A stretch of 64,000 nucleotides of DNA from Erythrocercus mccallii. Its lineage: Eukaryota; Chordata; Aves; Passeriformes; Dicruridae. Positions 34,001 to 44,300 of this stretch are shown here, piece by piece (positions within the stretch are counted from its first letter, which is position 1; each line of letters begins with the position of its first letter). Where the stretch lies: the NCBI GenBank assembly GCA_013397435.1, contig VZRG01000743.1:279304-343303 (forward strand). The letters are read 5' to 3'. A program made the translations under genes and the position numbers. The notes under the pieces are model-generated. The model ran no database searches. It saw nothing but the letters and a program-made list of their open reading frames with translations, and had not been told where the DNA came from.

Positions 34001-35575
34001 TTCCATCCCCTTGCACCCCACTGAAGCTGTGTTCTGTGTTCTCTGTTTCCTTGAGCTCTCTTACTGTGAATAATATCTTCCTGTTTTTCACCCTTCTGTT
34101 CGAAACACAGAGGGAGCAGGTGAGGAGGAAAGGAAGGTGTTAAAATTCATGCGTTTCCTTAATCCAGCACTGGCATTTTGGATGTGGGGTTGAGTAAAAC
34201 TGCATTCATATCCATGGTTCCTCTATCACTCAGCTGAGGGAGGAAGAGAAGGGCTCTCGGAGCTCACCTTGCAGCCACACAATAACAGACTGGGATAATG
34301 CTCCTTCTGGGATCCCAGAGCAGACCAGCCCATGACTTTCAAGCAAGGATCTTGTGCTGAGACTCAGCAGAGCATCCCAGGAGAAAGAGCCTGCAGTGTC
34401 AATTTGGAGCAACGCTGTTGAAGTCAGCAGAGTGACTCCAGATACACAGTGGTGTCTCAGAGGTCCAAAGCAGCTATTTTTGATGGCAATGGAAAAGGGA
34501 CCTTTTCTTTCCAGGCCTGGATCTCTCCTGAGATGTGCCAGCTCTGTCAGTGCAGTGTCATTGCTTCCAGTGAGGCTGCATTACCACTGCTGGGAGCAAT
34601 AAATGACTGACTGGCTCTGGTGGTCAGCTGAGGACAGCATTTGATGCCACTTGTCACCTGGGCTCTGCATCAACAGCAAATGTTATTTTACCAGAAAAAT
34701 GATTATTGGGGTCTATGTAAGAAGCTGCTCAGAAAAAATAAATTCTAAATTTGGTTACACCAAAAACATTCTTTGCTGTATGAGGCCAATCCTAGTAAAA
34801 ATACCAAATGTCTGTCACTAGAGATTTGAAAATCATTAAAAGTCATCATCCAAACAACACGTTTTGGGTCTTTACCCTTGCAGCTGCCCAAAATCAAACT
34901 CTTGGGGGTTTTTTTGAAGTTGTTTGGATTCCTGCTGAAATCCTTACTAATTCCTAAACCCTGCAATTTGAGAGGAAATAGAAGAGAGCCATGCTATTGG
35001 AGGCATGTATTCATTTGGCACGTGGGCAGTGCCACTGCCTTCTGCAGGACTGTGCCCATGGACAGGGGCAGGAGGATTGGGTCTGTTGTCTTCTGCTCTC
35101 TTCTCTGATCCTGCAAGTGCACTGTCTGCAAAAGCACTTTGTGTAACTCTGTGTGATCTGTGTCTGTCCTTTATTTATTCAAAATGCGTTTGCCTCTACA
35201 ATTTAATCTGCTGTTCTCTCCCTCCCCTTCCTCTTGGTGAAGTCTAATTACAGTTTTATTCCAGGTCCATCTGGTTGCTAATGATGCTGGACATCACCGC
35301 TGAATTCATTCTAATATTTGTCGTGTATTTCTAGGCTGGACGCTGAATAATAATATTCTCTGAATTTGCTTTTGCTCCTGTTTGCTTCCTCCCTGTTGTA
35401 GCTCATTGTGTAGTGATGTGCAGCCATGGGATGGTTGCTCCTTCCAGTGTAGATCTGCTAAGAGAGTTGCCTATTTCAGGCTGTAGAATAAAGGTGTTTT
35501 ATTCTGGTTTTGAGGAGAAGACTTCAAAGTCCCCTCTACCAGCTCCCTTTACTGGCATGGAACCAGCTGGGCAGT

Positions 35576-35835
35576 GGCTTTTTTTTTGCTTCATCTTTTT
35601 TTTTTTCCCCCCCCCCGCCCAAAGTGTAATGTTGTTCATAAAAGTGAGTCTCAAATTCTCATGTAGGCAGCGTTTCAGCAGACAGAAAGACACTTTTTGC
35701 CAGTGCCTGCTCCGTGTGATGGTTGAACCCCCAGCAGTCTGAGGTTCCCAAGCCTGACTTTGTACAGTGCCAGTACTGGGATAATTTTTTTTTTTCTTTC
35801 TTGTTTTTAACTTTTTTCTTTTTTCCTTTTTGCTT
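35576..35835 (+). repeat. Poly-T / poly-C low-complexity patch
   Basis: Includes an interrupted T run with a stretch of ten C at 35607-35616 and two T-rich runs at about 35786-35797 and 35810-35832. No function is assigned. It produces lysine-rich antisense open frames that are not genes. Confidence 0.8.
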
Positions 35836-37107
35836 TCTGCAATGCTGCCTGGGAACACAGGCTCCCACTTTACCCATGACCTGACTCTTGGGCTAAGAAT
35901 AGCAGTCACAGTGCAGCTGGGGTTCAGTCTCACAGGAGACAAGCTGCAGCTGGGAAACAGGGAGGTCACATTAGCCCATGCTCACAGAACCAAACACACG
36001 AAAGGAGCACGGAGGGGTTTGTGTGTTTGCCTCCTTTTAAGACTGCAGAAGAGACTGGTGCAGGTGCTCAGTGAGCCAAGATGAATTTTATTTGCTCATG
36101 AACGTGTAGAGGAAGTTTACATAGAGAGTTCATCTTCTAGGCTGAACAGGACCTTCTCCAAAAGGGACCTGTGTCCTTGCAGCCTATCCACCAGAAAAGT
36201 ATCCAAGAGGAGGACAGTAAGCAGGGCTGATTGGCATCTCCTGAGCTCTGCTGAGAGCAGTGAGATGTTTGGGGTAGCCCCTGGAGTGACCAGCCGTCTG
36301 TTGTCCTGGACAGCCAAGGTGACAGAGCTGCTGTGGAACTCCTTAGCAGGAGTGAGCAACGGGTCTGGCTCTGAGCAATGGTGAAGCCAACCCTGCTGCC
36401 ATTCCTACCCCTTCCTGCTGGCACCAGCCAGGCCACATTCCCAGCTCCATTCTGTGCTTTCAGAGGAACAGAGACACCACCCCTGCTCTGTATTATGGAG
36501 ACACCACCTAAAGCATTACTGAAAGAAACTTTTAGGCTAATCGTTGCCATAATGCTGCCTGTGGCTGGGTAAAGAGAAAGGTGAGATTTAGAGAGCACAT
36601 CCCCAGCTTGCCTGTGCCCTCTCCTCCTGCATGGCGCAGCAGGCAGCTATTCCCTGTGCCAGCACAGCTGGAACATGGCCTGGGGGATTGATATTGACAG
36701 TGGGGAGCCATTTGTTGAGGAAATCACCTTACACCATTCCCGCACTCTCCCTGTAAGTCAAATGGGAAAGGGTGCTGCACTGCCAGGAGTGCAGATGTCT
36801 GGAGGAGCTGGTCCTGCAAGCCCCATTCCTGCCAGCAGCCACGCTCAAAGTGACCTGTGTGACTCCCCTTCAGCCCCATCTCAGATTTGGAGGGGAGGGG
36901 TGGCTTCTCTGCAACGAGCTGGAGAGGGGCTGCTCACACCAGTCAGGGCACCCAGGCCTGGGCTGCAGCTTGAGACACAACAAGTAGACTTAAGAGGAAA
37001 AACCCCTTGAGGTATCAGGGCAGAAATTCTAATGGTAATTTTGAACTGTTTTTGTCTGTCTAACATTCCTTTTTAATCCCCATCCTGCCTGCCCCTTCCT
37101 TATGTAG

Positions 37108-37191
37108 GGTTACTTTAGTGATCCTTGGAATGTTTTTGACTTCCTCATCGTAATTGGCAGCATTATAGACGTCATTCTCAGTGAAACTAAT
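37108..37191 (+). CDS. CACNA1C: CACNA1C exon 31: IVS3, first alternative
   Basis: 84 bases, 28 codons, phase 0 to 0: GYFSDPWNVFDFLIVIGSII, then DVILSETN. This is one version of segment IVS3 and the short loop before it, mutually exclusive with exon 32 in mammals. Acceptor TATGTAG, donor AAT|GTGAGT. It aligns residue for residue with exon 32 (xYFxDxWNxFDxLIVxGSIxDxxxxExN), showing an ancient tandem exon duplication. IVS3 choice affects gating and drug sensitivity and changes during heart development in mammals. Confidence 0.98.
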
Positions 37192-37482
37192 GTGAGTATT
37201 ACTCTACCCTCCCCAGGATACCACCACCTCCTCCTCCTCTGCTGTTCCTTCTCTCTTTCTCTCTTTTTTTCTCTCTCTTTTTTGTTTTCTGGGTTTTTTT
37301 CCCTCTAGTCATGCTTTTATTGAACTTGCCGTCGTCCTTCTCCTTCTCCCAGGGAAAAAAAAAAAAAAAAAAGGAGGGGGGAAATGCCTCCTTCTTTTTC
37401 ACTTGTCATAGCTGGCCCCAAGGCTGTGACTGGTGAAAGCGCACAGAGTTTGGGGTGTGTGTGCTTTTTTTCCCTCCAAAAG

Positions 37483-37584
37483 GTAGACATGCTTGAGTGT
37501 AACTTTCTGACTAACCAGGCTTTTGTTGATACCCTCCATCATGTGAAACGTTACAGAGGTTTGAGCAACCAATACTGTAGAGTG
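37483..37584 (+). other. Candidate unannotated cassette exon
   Basis: 102 bases (34 codons) with no stop in phase 0, the phase shared by exons 30, 31 and 32. The upstream tract GTGCTTTTTTTCCCTCCAAAAG ends in an AG at 37481-37482 with a good pyrimidine stretch. The downstream donor is GTG|GTAAGA at 37585. The predicted peptide begins VDMLECNFLTNQAFVD and ends SNQYCRV, with no similarity to IVS3 and no strongly hydrophobic segment. Alternatively the block is just the conserved region around a distant branch point. I consider a real exon possible but less likely than not. Confidence 0.2.
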
Positions 37585-37591
37585 GTAAGAG

Positions 37592-37776
37592 ACTATTTAA
37601 TATGCCCACGTAACCTCTTTCTTTTCTTATTTTTTTCCTCTTCTCTCCCTCTTTCATGCTTTTGTTTCGTTTTTATTTTCATTTGATTTTATTTTACTTT
37701 TTTACTTTGTTTTCCCCTCTTTTCTCCCTTTCCCTCTTTCTCTCCCTTCTCTCTCTCTCATTCTTCCTCTTCCTTC

Positions 37777-37807
<31 letters not shown>

Positions 37808-37828
37808 CTTGGCTTCTCTGCCACATGC
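37592..37828 (+). promoter_or_regulatory. AG-free polypyrimidine zone before exon 32
   Basis: Between the AG at 37590-37591 and the acceptor AG at 37829-37830 there is no AG dinucleotide at all. The last 200 bases are almost entirely C and T, with a (CT)13 run at 37781-37807. Such AG exclusion zones accompany branch points placed far upstream. A CGTAAC match at 37609-37614 is a candidate. The tract would also bind PTB-type repressors. Confidence 0.7.
37781..37807 (+). repeat. (CT)n microsatellite
   Basis: Thirteen and a half perfect CT dinucleotides, inside the exon 32 polypyrimidine tract and 23 bases upstream of the exon. Confidence 0.97.
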
Positions 37829-37830
37829 AG

Positions 37831-37914
37831 CACTATTTCTGTGATGCATGGAATACATTTGACGCCTTGATTGTTGTGGGTAGCATTGTTGATATAGCAA
37901 TCACCGAGGTGAAC
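37831..37914 (+). CDS. CACNA1C: CACNA1C exon 32: IVS3, second alternative
   Basis: 84 bases, 28 codons, phase 0 to 0: HYFCDAWNTFDALIVVGSIV, then DIAITEVN. It is the alternative IVS3 segment and, from memory, identical to the mammalian exon 32 peptide. Acceptor ACATGCAG, donor AAC|GTAAGT, a near-consensus donor. The exon contains an internal TGCATG (37845-37850), the RBFOX binding hexamer. Because exon 31 has the same length and phase, the swap keeps the frame. Confidence 0.98.
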
Positions 37915-37984
37915 GTAAGTAGCTGGCGTCTGTCCATGATCGTGCCTGCTCTAACATTCATTTGTCTTTCCCGGGTTCTTTTTC

Positions 37985-38115
37985 TTTTTTTTTTTTTTTT
38001 TTAATCTCCCCCCTTCCTCCTTTCTTTTGAGTTTATTTTCAGAATTTTTGTTTCGTTTCAAAGCTTTTTCTTTTTTTTTATTTTATTTTATTTTATTTGG
38101 TTTGGTTTTATTCTG
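37985..38115 (+). repeat. Poly-T and (TTTTA)n low-complexity sequence
   Basis: A T run of about 18 at 37987-38004, and TTTTA repeated about five times from 38078, followed by TTTGG TTTGG TTTTA. It begins about 70 bases after the exon 32 donor. Confidence 0.9.
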
Positions 38116-41100
38116 CTTTAATTTTTGGAACGACTTAAAGGACTTTTTTGACTGTTGCATCATTTTCTTCCCTTCATAATCCGCCTGGCATGAATTAAAC
38201 TGTATAGCAGGAAAAGTGATGGGAAATGTGGAGTGTAAGTGAAAAAGCTCTTTGTGCCATGGGAAGCTGCTGGAACAGTCCCAGGCCAGCACTTTGCTCT
38301 GCCCAGTGTTATGCCTTGCTTCCCATGGCAGTCCAGTACTCTCCACCCCACAAGAGAGATAAAGGTTCAGTTCTTTCGAGGTGGAACTGAGGGAACCAAA
38401 CCAGGAATCCTCCCTGTGCCTCCTCACTCGGGTTTCCTCCAAAAGAAATAAAGACCAAATCACCCCTGCTTAGAGGAACCTGCTCCTAATGTTCCGTTCC
38501 AAATGTGAAAATAACAATTTATAAAAGGTTGATGAAATAAAAAATAAAGCAGAAATCCCAAAGGAAAACAAAGCCCCAGAATTCCAAGCCTTTTGTTGTT
38601 GTTGTTGTTGATCTGCTCCATCTCTCAAATTGCTCCAATTGACCCTGATTGGCCCCACCTGTGCCCGTCTCAGCAGGCAGGTGAGGGACTGAGTGAGCCA
38701 CGGAGACTGAAAGGAGCATCAGGTGTGCAGGAAATCAATCACACCAGGCACATTTTTTTTTTGCTGTAGCTCTTTTTGTGGAAGTGGGTGGATACAGAAT
38801 TATAGGATAAATAGACTACGGACAGGCAGGAAACACAAAGATTTCCAAAAGAAGGATTATGATGGGTTTATGAGCATGGACAAAAATTACACTGTAAAAT
38901 CCAGCTTATAAAGGCCAGGAAAATAGGAAGATTGAAAGAAAATTGCTGTAAATATGTTAAAGAACAGCAAATTAGTCATGAGTTTTCAAAATTATGTGGC
39001 TGTTGAACAAACATTCCATCTTGGAATTGTTGTGTACTGTAAAGACAACCCATTGCAAGCAGAAAAGTGACAGCATGGTTTTCACTCAGTGCTGTGTTTA
39101 GGAGAAAAAAAAATTAGGCAGCATTTTGAAAAATAAAAATGCCTTACTTGGAACATTCCAAACAAAATATTTTCATATCTTGTTTCCAGTTTAATTTCTG
39201 TTCAACTCTTTTCTTTTTACTTTTCTTCTCTTTTTTTTAAATTCTGAAACAGGAATATTTATTCAAGCTGTAACATTCTGATTTTGAATGAATTGATTTT
39301 TATTTCTTTAAACTAGTTTATTTTCCTTGTCTTTTGAAAGAATGGAAAATAGTTTTTCACTTAAAAGGAACTTTTATTTTGCATCTCTTAAATGTCCTAC
39401 TTTCTGGACACAAAAGGTTGCTTACAACATGTCCCACAGAATGTTGTAAACAATCTTGGTTATCCTTTTACTAGGTAGATATTAGTATTAGGCTGACTTT
39501 GTAGAGGGATGTTACAATGAAGCTGAAGTTGTTAATTTTTAAGAGTGAAATTAAAACCTTTTCTCTGCCACACTTGTCAGAAACAAACTAAGTACGTGGC
39601 AATAGCCTTCAGATTGTGGAAAATTCTCATCCACAGAGGGAGAACTGTACATGGCACTGGAGGGAGTAGGCACAGTTAACTGGAAATGAATCACATTAAA
39701 CATCAATAAGACTTCCCTGGCTGATGTATTTGAATCCATAAAAAAAGTCTTCTAAGCAGAAAGGAAGGAAATCCTGGTGCTTTGGTACATAACTAGTCAG
39801 AAATTCCAGTCTGCAGGAAAATCCTATGGGGCCTTTTGAAGAAATTCAGATTAATCTCCTCATTAACTTCCACCGTGTGAGAGGAGAGAGTCACCCAGGT
39901 GTCCTCTTGCTGTTATTGGTGAGGGATGCTCCCTCCCCAGGCACCCTGGACGCGTCTGTGACAGGAAATAAATTGCTATTTGGAGGTGCCCACCGGTGAC
40001 TGGTGAGTGTCTGGCTTTGTTAGCTTTGTCTAGACACCCAGCTCGCAGACATCAAATTTAAGCGGTATATAAATCACATTCACCCTCAGCATCTCGTCGA
40101 GACAGTCGTGCTGCTGCTGATTGTTGTGGTCTTCAGTCTCCAGGGCTGGCCATGCTGCTGTGCTTAATTGCCAGCCACAAGGCTCTCTCTCAATCCAAGT
40201 TCATGTCAGGAGAGGCCCAGAATCCAGTGCTCGGTTATGGAAGGGTATGAAAAACGAGGGCGTGGCTCTGTCCAAACAAGCAGCACCTGTCTCAGGTGAG
40301 GAGGCAGCAGGGCTGGCCCTGACTCTGTTAGCGAGGGCTGCCGAGAGCATTGTGTGATGGTCCCTCTGTTTCCTCTAAAGAATCCTTTCCTTCTATACAG
40401 TTTTACAGATCTCTGCACACGTCTTTTCGTTACCTGGCATGTTTAAATCTTCTCTTTTTTTTTTATCTAGGCAAGTCCTTTGCTACTAGTTTCTAATGTT
40501 CGTTACTAAAAACTTGCACCGATAAATAAGCGGCAGCTATGGATTGAGTTTGTTCTGAAATGTTTCTGAAACCCCTTTGCACTTTTATAACCCTGATTGA
40601 ATAAGAGAATGTTTTGTGTGTCGGTTTGTCCTGTCAGATTCCCTCCCTGCTAGCAGCACTCGGTATGTTACACCTGTAGACACTGGGCTCTGGAGGTAGC
40701 AGCCCACCCTGGACCCACGGTTGTCACCTTCCCAAGCAGAGTGAGGCAGCTCCTGACGCACCTCTCCCATCTCCTCAGGGCCTTGTCTCTTCCTTGCTGT
40801 CTGTGGGTTTGAGCAAGCCCTGCCCTGTGTTTCTGCACACTGTCTTGTCTTGTTCCCAGCGACCTGGGCTTCTGAAAAGAACAGAAACAATGAACCCTAA
40901 AACGCCAACCGGCTCCCTTAACAGGAGGTGTTTAGAGCGGTCAGGTGCAGGTAAAATATTTCTGCTGAACTCCTTAGAAGGTGAAGAGTGCTCGTGGTAG
41001 GATCTTGGAAGGTGCTGCTCTTGGAGCGGAGGGTCATTCTTATCGTGGTCAGGCAGAAGGGAAGATGGAGACCTCTGGCACAGGTCAGTTTGACCTGCAG

Positions 41101-41999
41101 CCACGGACACATAAGCCTGAAATCTGTGAGATTCAAACCCAGCAGGCACTGAGCTGTAGCTGTGAGGAGAGCCCTGCCTGACTGACAGCCTCCACAGTGT
41201 GTGTGTGAGGGTGTGTGCTTGCTTTTGGCTGCGCAGTTTCTCCATGTTCTGGTTTGTCTTTTATTTTTCCTTTTGACATTTTGTTTTGTTCTGTTTTTGT
41301 TTCTCGAAAAGGAATTTCCCAGATCAAAACCTTTGTTAAGATATGTGTGAGTGTGCATGGGTGGGTCTTTGTGTGTGCACTCCATTAATTGTACTCCATG
41401 TGCCTGAGTGTGTTTGGATGCCTGAATGGGCTACAAATCCACGGGAGAGTGTCCAGACATAAATCCATGTGCGGAGGGGAAAGAGTGTGAGTGCAAGCAC
41501 GAGTATTTCACGTGCATTTGTGCAGGGAATGGTTGCTGATGGATTCGGGGGTTGCTCTGTGTGTGACTGAGCAAGCTGGGAACATCTCCCAAGTGCCCCC
41601 AAGGAGCTCCACAAACACACAGAGGTCAAAATCTGGTGGGTTTAAAAACTTCAGTGGCACAGTTTCTGCCAAATTCACCTGTAAATTGCATGACTCTGAA
41701 GCTGCAATTTTCAGAGCTTTCCTCTCAGTGACTGCTGTACAACTAACTTTCTAGCCACAAAATGAAGATTTTTTTTTTTATAATTTTTTTTTTTGCCCAC
41801 AAAATTCTTTTGAAATATTCAATGTTTCTTCTTTGGGGTACTCGTATGCCACTTCTTAAGTAATTAAAGAGGAAGGAGAGGATTTTTAATCCTTTGCTAA
41901 AAAAAGAACTTACATGGCAGAGGCCACATCCACCATATGTCAGCTCTCTTCAAGGCAAAGAATGATTTTTGGGGAGTAAGATGAAAAGTGATATCATAT

Positions 42000-42160
42000 A
42001 TGAGGCCTGGGATGTAGGGCCTGTGGATTATATTCCTTGGACTTTGATTAGATTCCTGTACCTCAGTCTTCCCATCAGTGGAGACTGTTATTATTCCTTA
42101 CTTTTAAAAGTATTGTTATTAGAGTTTGCAAAACCCTTTAAACTCCTTAGAAGAAAATGT
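42000..42160 (+). repeat. MIR-like SINE relic
   Basis: CTGTACCTCAGTCTTCCCAT, CAGTGGAGACTGTTATTATT, CCTTACTTTTAAAAGTATTG, TTATTAGAGTTTGCAAAACC, CTTTAAACTCCTTAG follows the MIR consensus order (cctcagtttccccatctgtaaaatggagacaataatacctaccttacagggttgttg...). It is old and diverged. MIR copies are rare but present in birds and reptiles. Confidence 0.55.
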
Positions 42161-43949
42161 TAAGGTGGTAAAAAATTATTACTCTCTATTATAATTGGAA
42201 ATAAATTTTATAGGAGCTGAATAAAACCCAGCAGGTTTGGACTCTATCATCCCAGAAGTAGCCCCAAGCACGGAGTATCACTTCCTTCCTTCCCACATCA
42301 GCAGACACAGCCCGGAGCTGAGCACTGTAAAGGTGACTAACAGCCTGCTGTCCCCTCCTGCAGGCAAAGAAAGTTGCTCATTACTGTTTGGTGCTGTGTA
42401 TCAAATGGGGAGATCAAGTTCAGTCTGTGCTGTGCCACAGTGCCCAAAGTAATGAAAGAAAAACGGGCAGACCCTGAGTCACTGGGAGAGCTCTCCATGT
42501 GACCTCCTTCCCCTTGGTGGCAGAGGAAAACTGACTTTCCCTCGGTCCGCAGGGTCCTCTTTCCTTCTTCCTTTCCCCTGCCAGTGTCAGACCAAAGAGG
42601 CTGAGTGGCTCATCTTCATTTGCCACCAAAGCAATGCCCATATCAGTGCCCCCTGAGCTGGATGAGCCCCTGGGCAGCTGAGGGCTGCTCCTTCAGCTGC
42701 AGTGGGCAGCTCCTGGCCCATCATGCAGATGTGTGAGAGCTCCACAGGCACGTCCAGGTGGAGCAGGTGTGTCCCCAGAGCAGTGACAGTGGGGCTGTTG
42801 TGTGTTTGGTTCCATCTGTCTGTCTGGAAAGGGTGTCAGGGAGGGAGGGTTGGTGCCTGTCTGTGTCTCTGGGGGCTTCTGCTGGTGCCTCTGAGTGTAT
42901 CTGCACGTCCAGCTGCCTCTGGTTTTATCAGCTGTGCGTGGGGATGCCTGAGCAAAGCACCTGGGCTGGTGTCCATGCAGAGCCACAGCTGTGTGTGAGT
43001 GTGTGTGCGAGCCCTGCAGGAGGCACAGGGAGCAGGAATCCCCCAGCACGGGTGCACCAGGCAATGCAGCAGGCGAGGTGAGCAGAGGGGTGAGCATGGT
43101 GACGAGATGAGAACTGTCAGGGATACAGAATTGGGGACTTGGGGGATTTTGTGAAATTATGGAATATGTCCGAGCATAAAATGCCCTCCTGTTGTAGCAG
43201 CACACGTTGTCCTAAGAGAGAACATTGCAAGTGGTTTGAGGGTTGATGGAATTGGTGGGGTTTTAATGGGAGAGATGACAGCAGGGGAGTGCAGTGTTGA
43301 GTGTGCACATCTGGGAGATACAGGACTGGGATGCCTCAGGAAGTAACCCCCCTGTGAAGGAGGTTAGGGAAACCCAAACCCCACCTTGGCGTGTTACTTC
43401 CCTAAAAAATGTCAGTCAGGTGTGTTTTGCCCCAGCCTGCTGCGTAATGGTTTGGTGTTTGTCCAGTCAGGAGAGCTGAGTACTTTATATCTTGCACTCC
43501 TGGAAAGGTTTGCAAATTCTGTTAGGAAGTCAGCAGAGGGTTGCAGCTTGATTGAATCCTGAGTACTGATGCTGTAAGGCCAGAGAAATACCAAAGCATT
43601 GCTCTCCCAACACTTGGAGACTTGTGCAGCGATTTCTCATTTAGTCTATTTGATTTCTGATGTAAAGCAGCTCAGGCTTAAAACCAGGCGCATGAGGCCT
43701 TTTTTTACAATCATCTTGCTTTTGGTGTCAAGAGGCTTCATATTATTTGCCATGGGCTCCTGCTCCCATTCTTTGGAATATCCAAAAGCCTATACTCAAA
43801 TCTCCCTTTCACCCTCTCCTGCACTCCTCCTCCCTTTTAACCCACACCCTGCCTTTCTTCCTTTTCTCCCTCGCTCTCCTCTCCCCCCCCCCACCGTCTC
43901 CAGCCACCACTAAACCTCACGGGTTCATTTCCACTCCCAACCAATGTGT

Positions 43950-44300
43950 CTGGAGGCAGAGAACCAGAGGCTCAGGTGCTGCAGTCCTCGCCCAGGCGCG
44001 GGCACTGCAGCGCCAGCCCTGCCACACTCCTGTGCACACACCCCTTCCGAGGGAGCAAGGATCGCGGGAAGGACGACTTGCATCCAGCCTGCACCTCACT
44101 TGGGACTGCCATTCATCTCTGTCGCTGTGTCTGTCCGTCTGTCTTTCTCTGCCTGTCTGGTTCTCTCTGCTCCCACGCCCTTTGCTGCTCAGATTTTGGC
44201 CGTCGGCTGCCACCGGGCGCAAACCTTTGCGATTCCCGCCGCTCGCCAGCTCCTTCGCCCAAACTTTCTGGGTGTCTCCTTTCTCTCCCTCTCAAAACGC
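43950..44300. promoter_or_regulatory. CpG-rich patch, possible intronic promoter
   Basis: I count about 21 CpG in roughly 320 bases, including clusters at about 43987-44010 and 44205-44250 (CGTCGGC, CACCGGGCGC, CCCGCCGCTCGCC). The flanking intron has very few. TATATATGA follows near 44453. It overlaps open frames on both strands, which is expected from few AT-rich stops. It could be a small CpG island or alternative promoter, or just an undermethylated GC patch. There is no expression evidence. Confidence 0.3.

Larger units (their letters stand above)
20476..37107 (+). other. Intron 30 (16.6 kb)
   Basis: A long intron before the alternative IVS3 exons. It contains CR1 fragments (about 22280, 23850 and 30800-31095), scattered poly-A/T runs, a pyrimidine-rich patch near 35575-35835 and unique sequence. 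One AT-rich stretch near 29225-29440 looks like a possible conserved element. None of the many 60-140 codon open frames is supported by splice sites, codon pattern or a family I recognise. No RNA gene was found by eye. A branch-point match (CTAAC near 37060) and the acceptor TTATGTAG precede exon 31. Confidence 0.85.
37192..37830 (+). other. Intron 31 (between alternative IVS3 exons)
   Basis: 639 bases, strikingly pyrimidine-rich. After the exon 31 donor come C/T-rich runs with a decoy acceptor (CCCTCTAG at 37301-37308), an A18 run followed by GGAGGGGGG (about 37356-37381), a less biased 100-base block at 37483-37584, and then a 237-base zone without AG up to the exon 32 acceptor. The layout is typical of regulated mutually exclusive splicing. 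Confidence 0.9.

Noticed and set aside
35499..35969. 156-codon antisense frame with lysine runs
   Set aside because: Produced by poly-T tracts; no homology or splice support.
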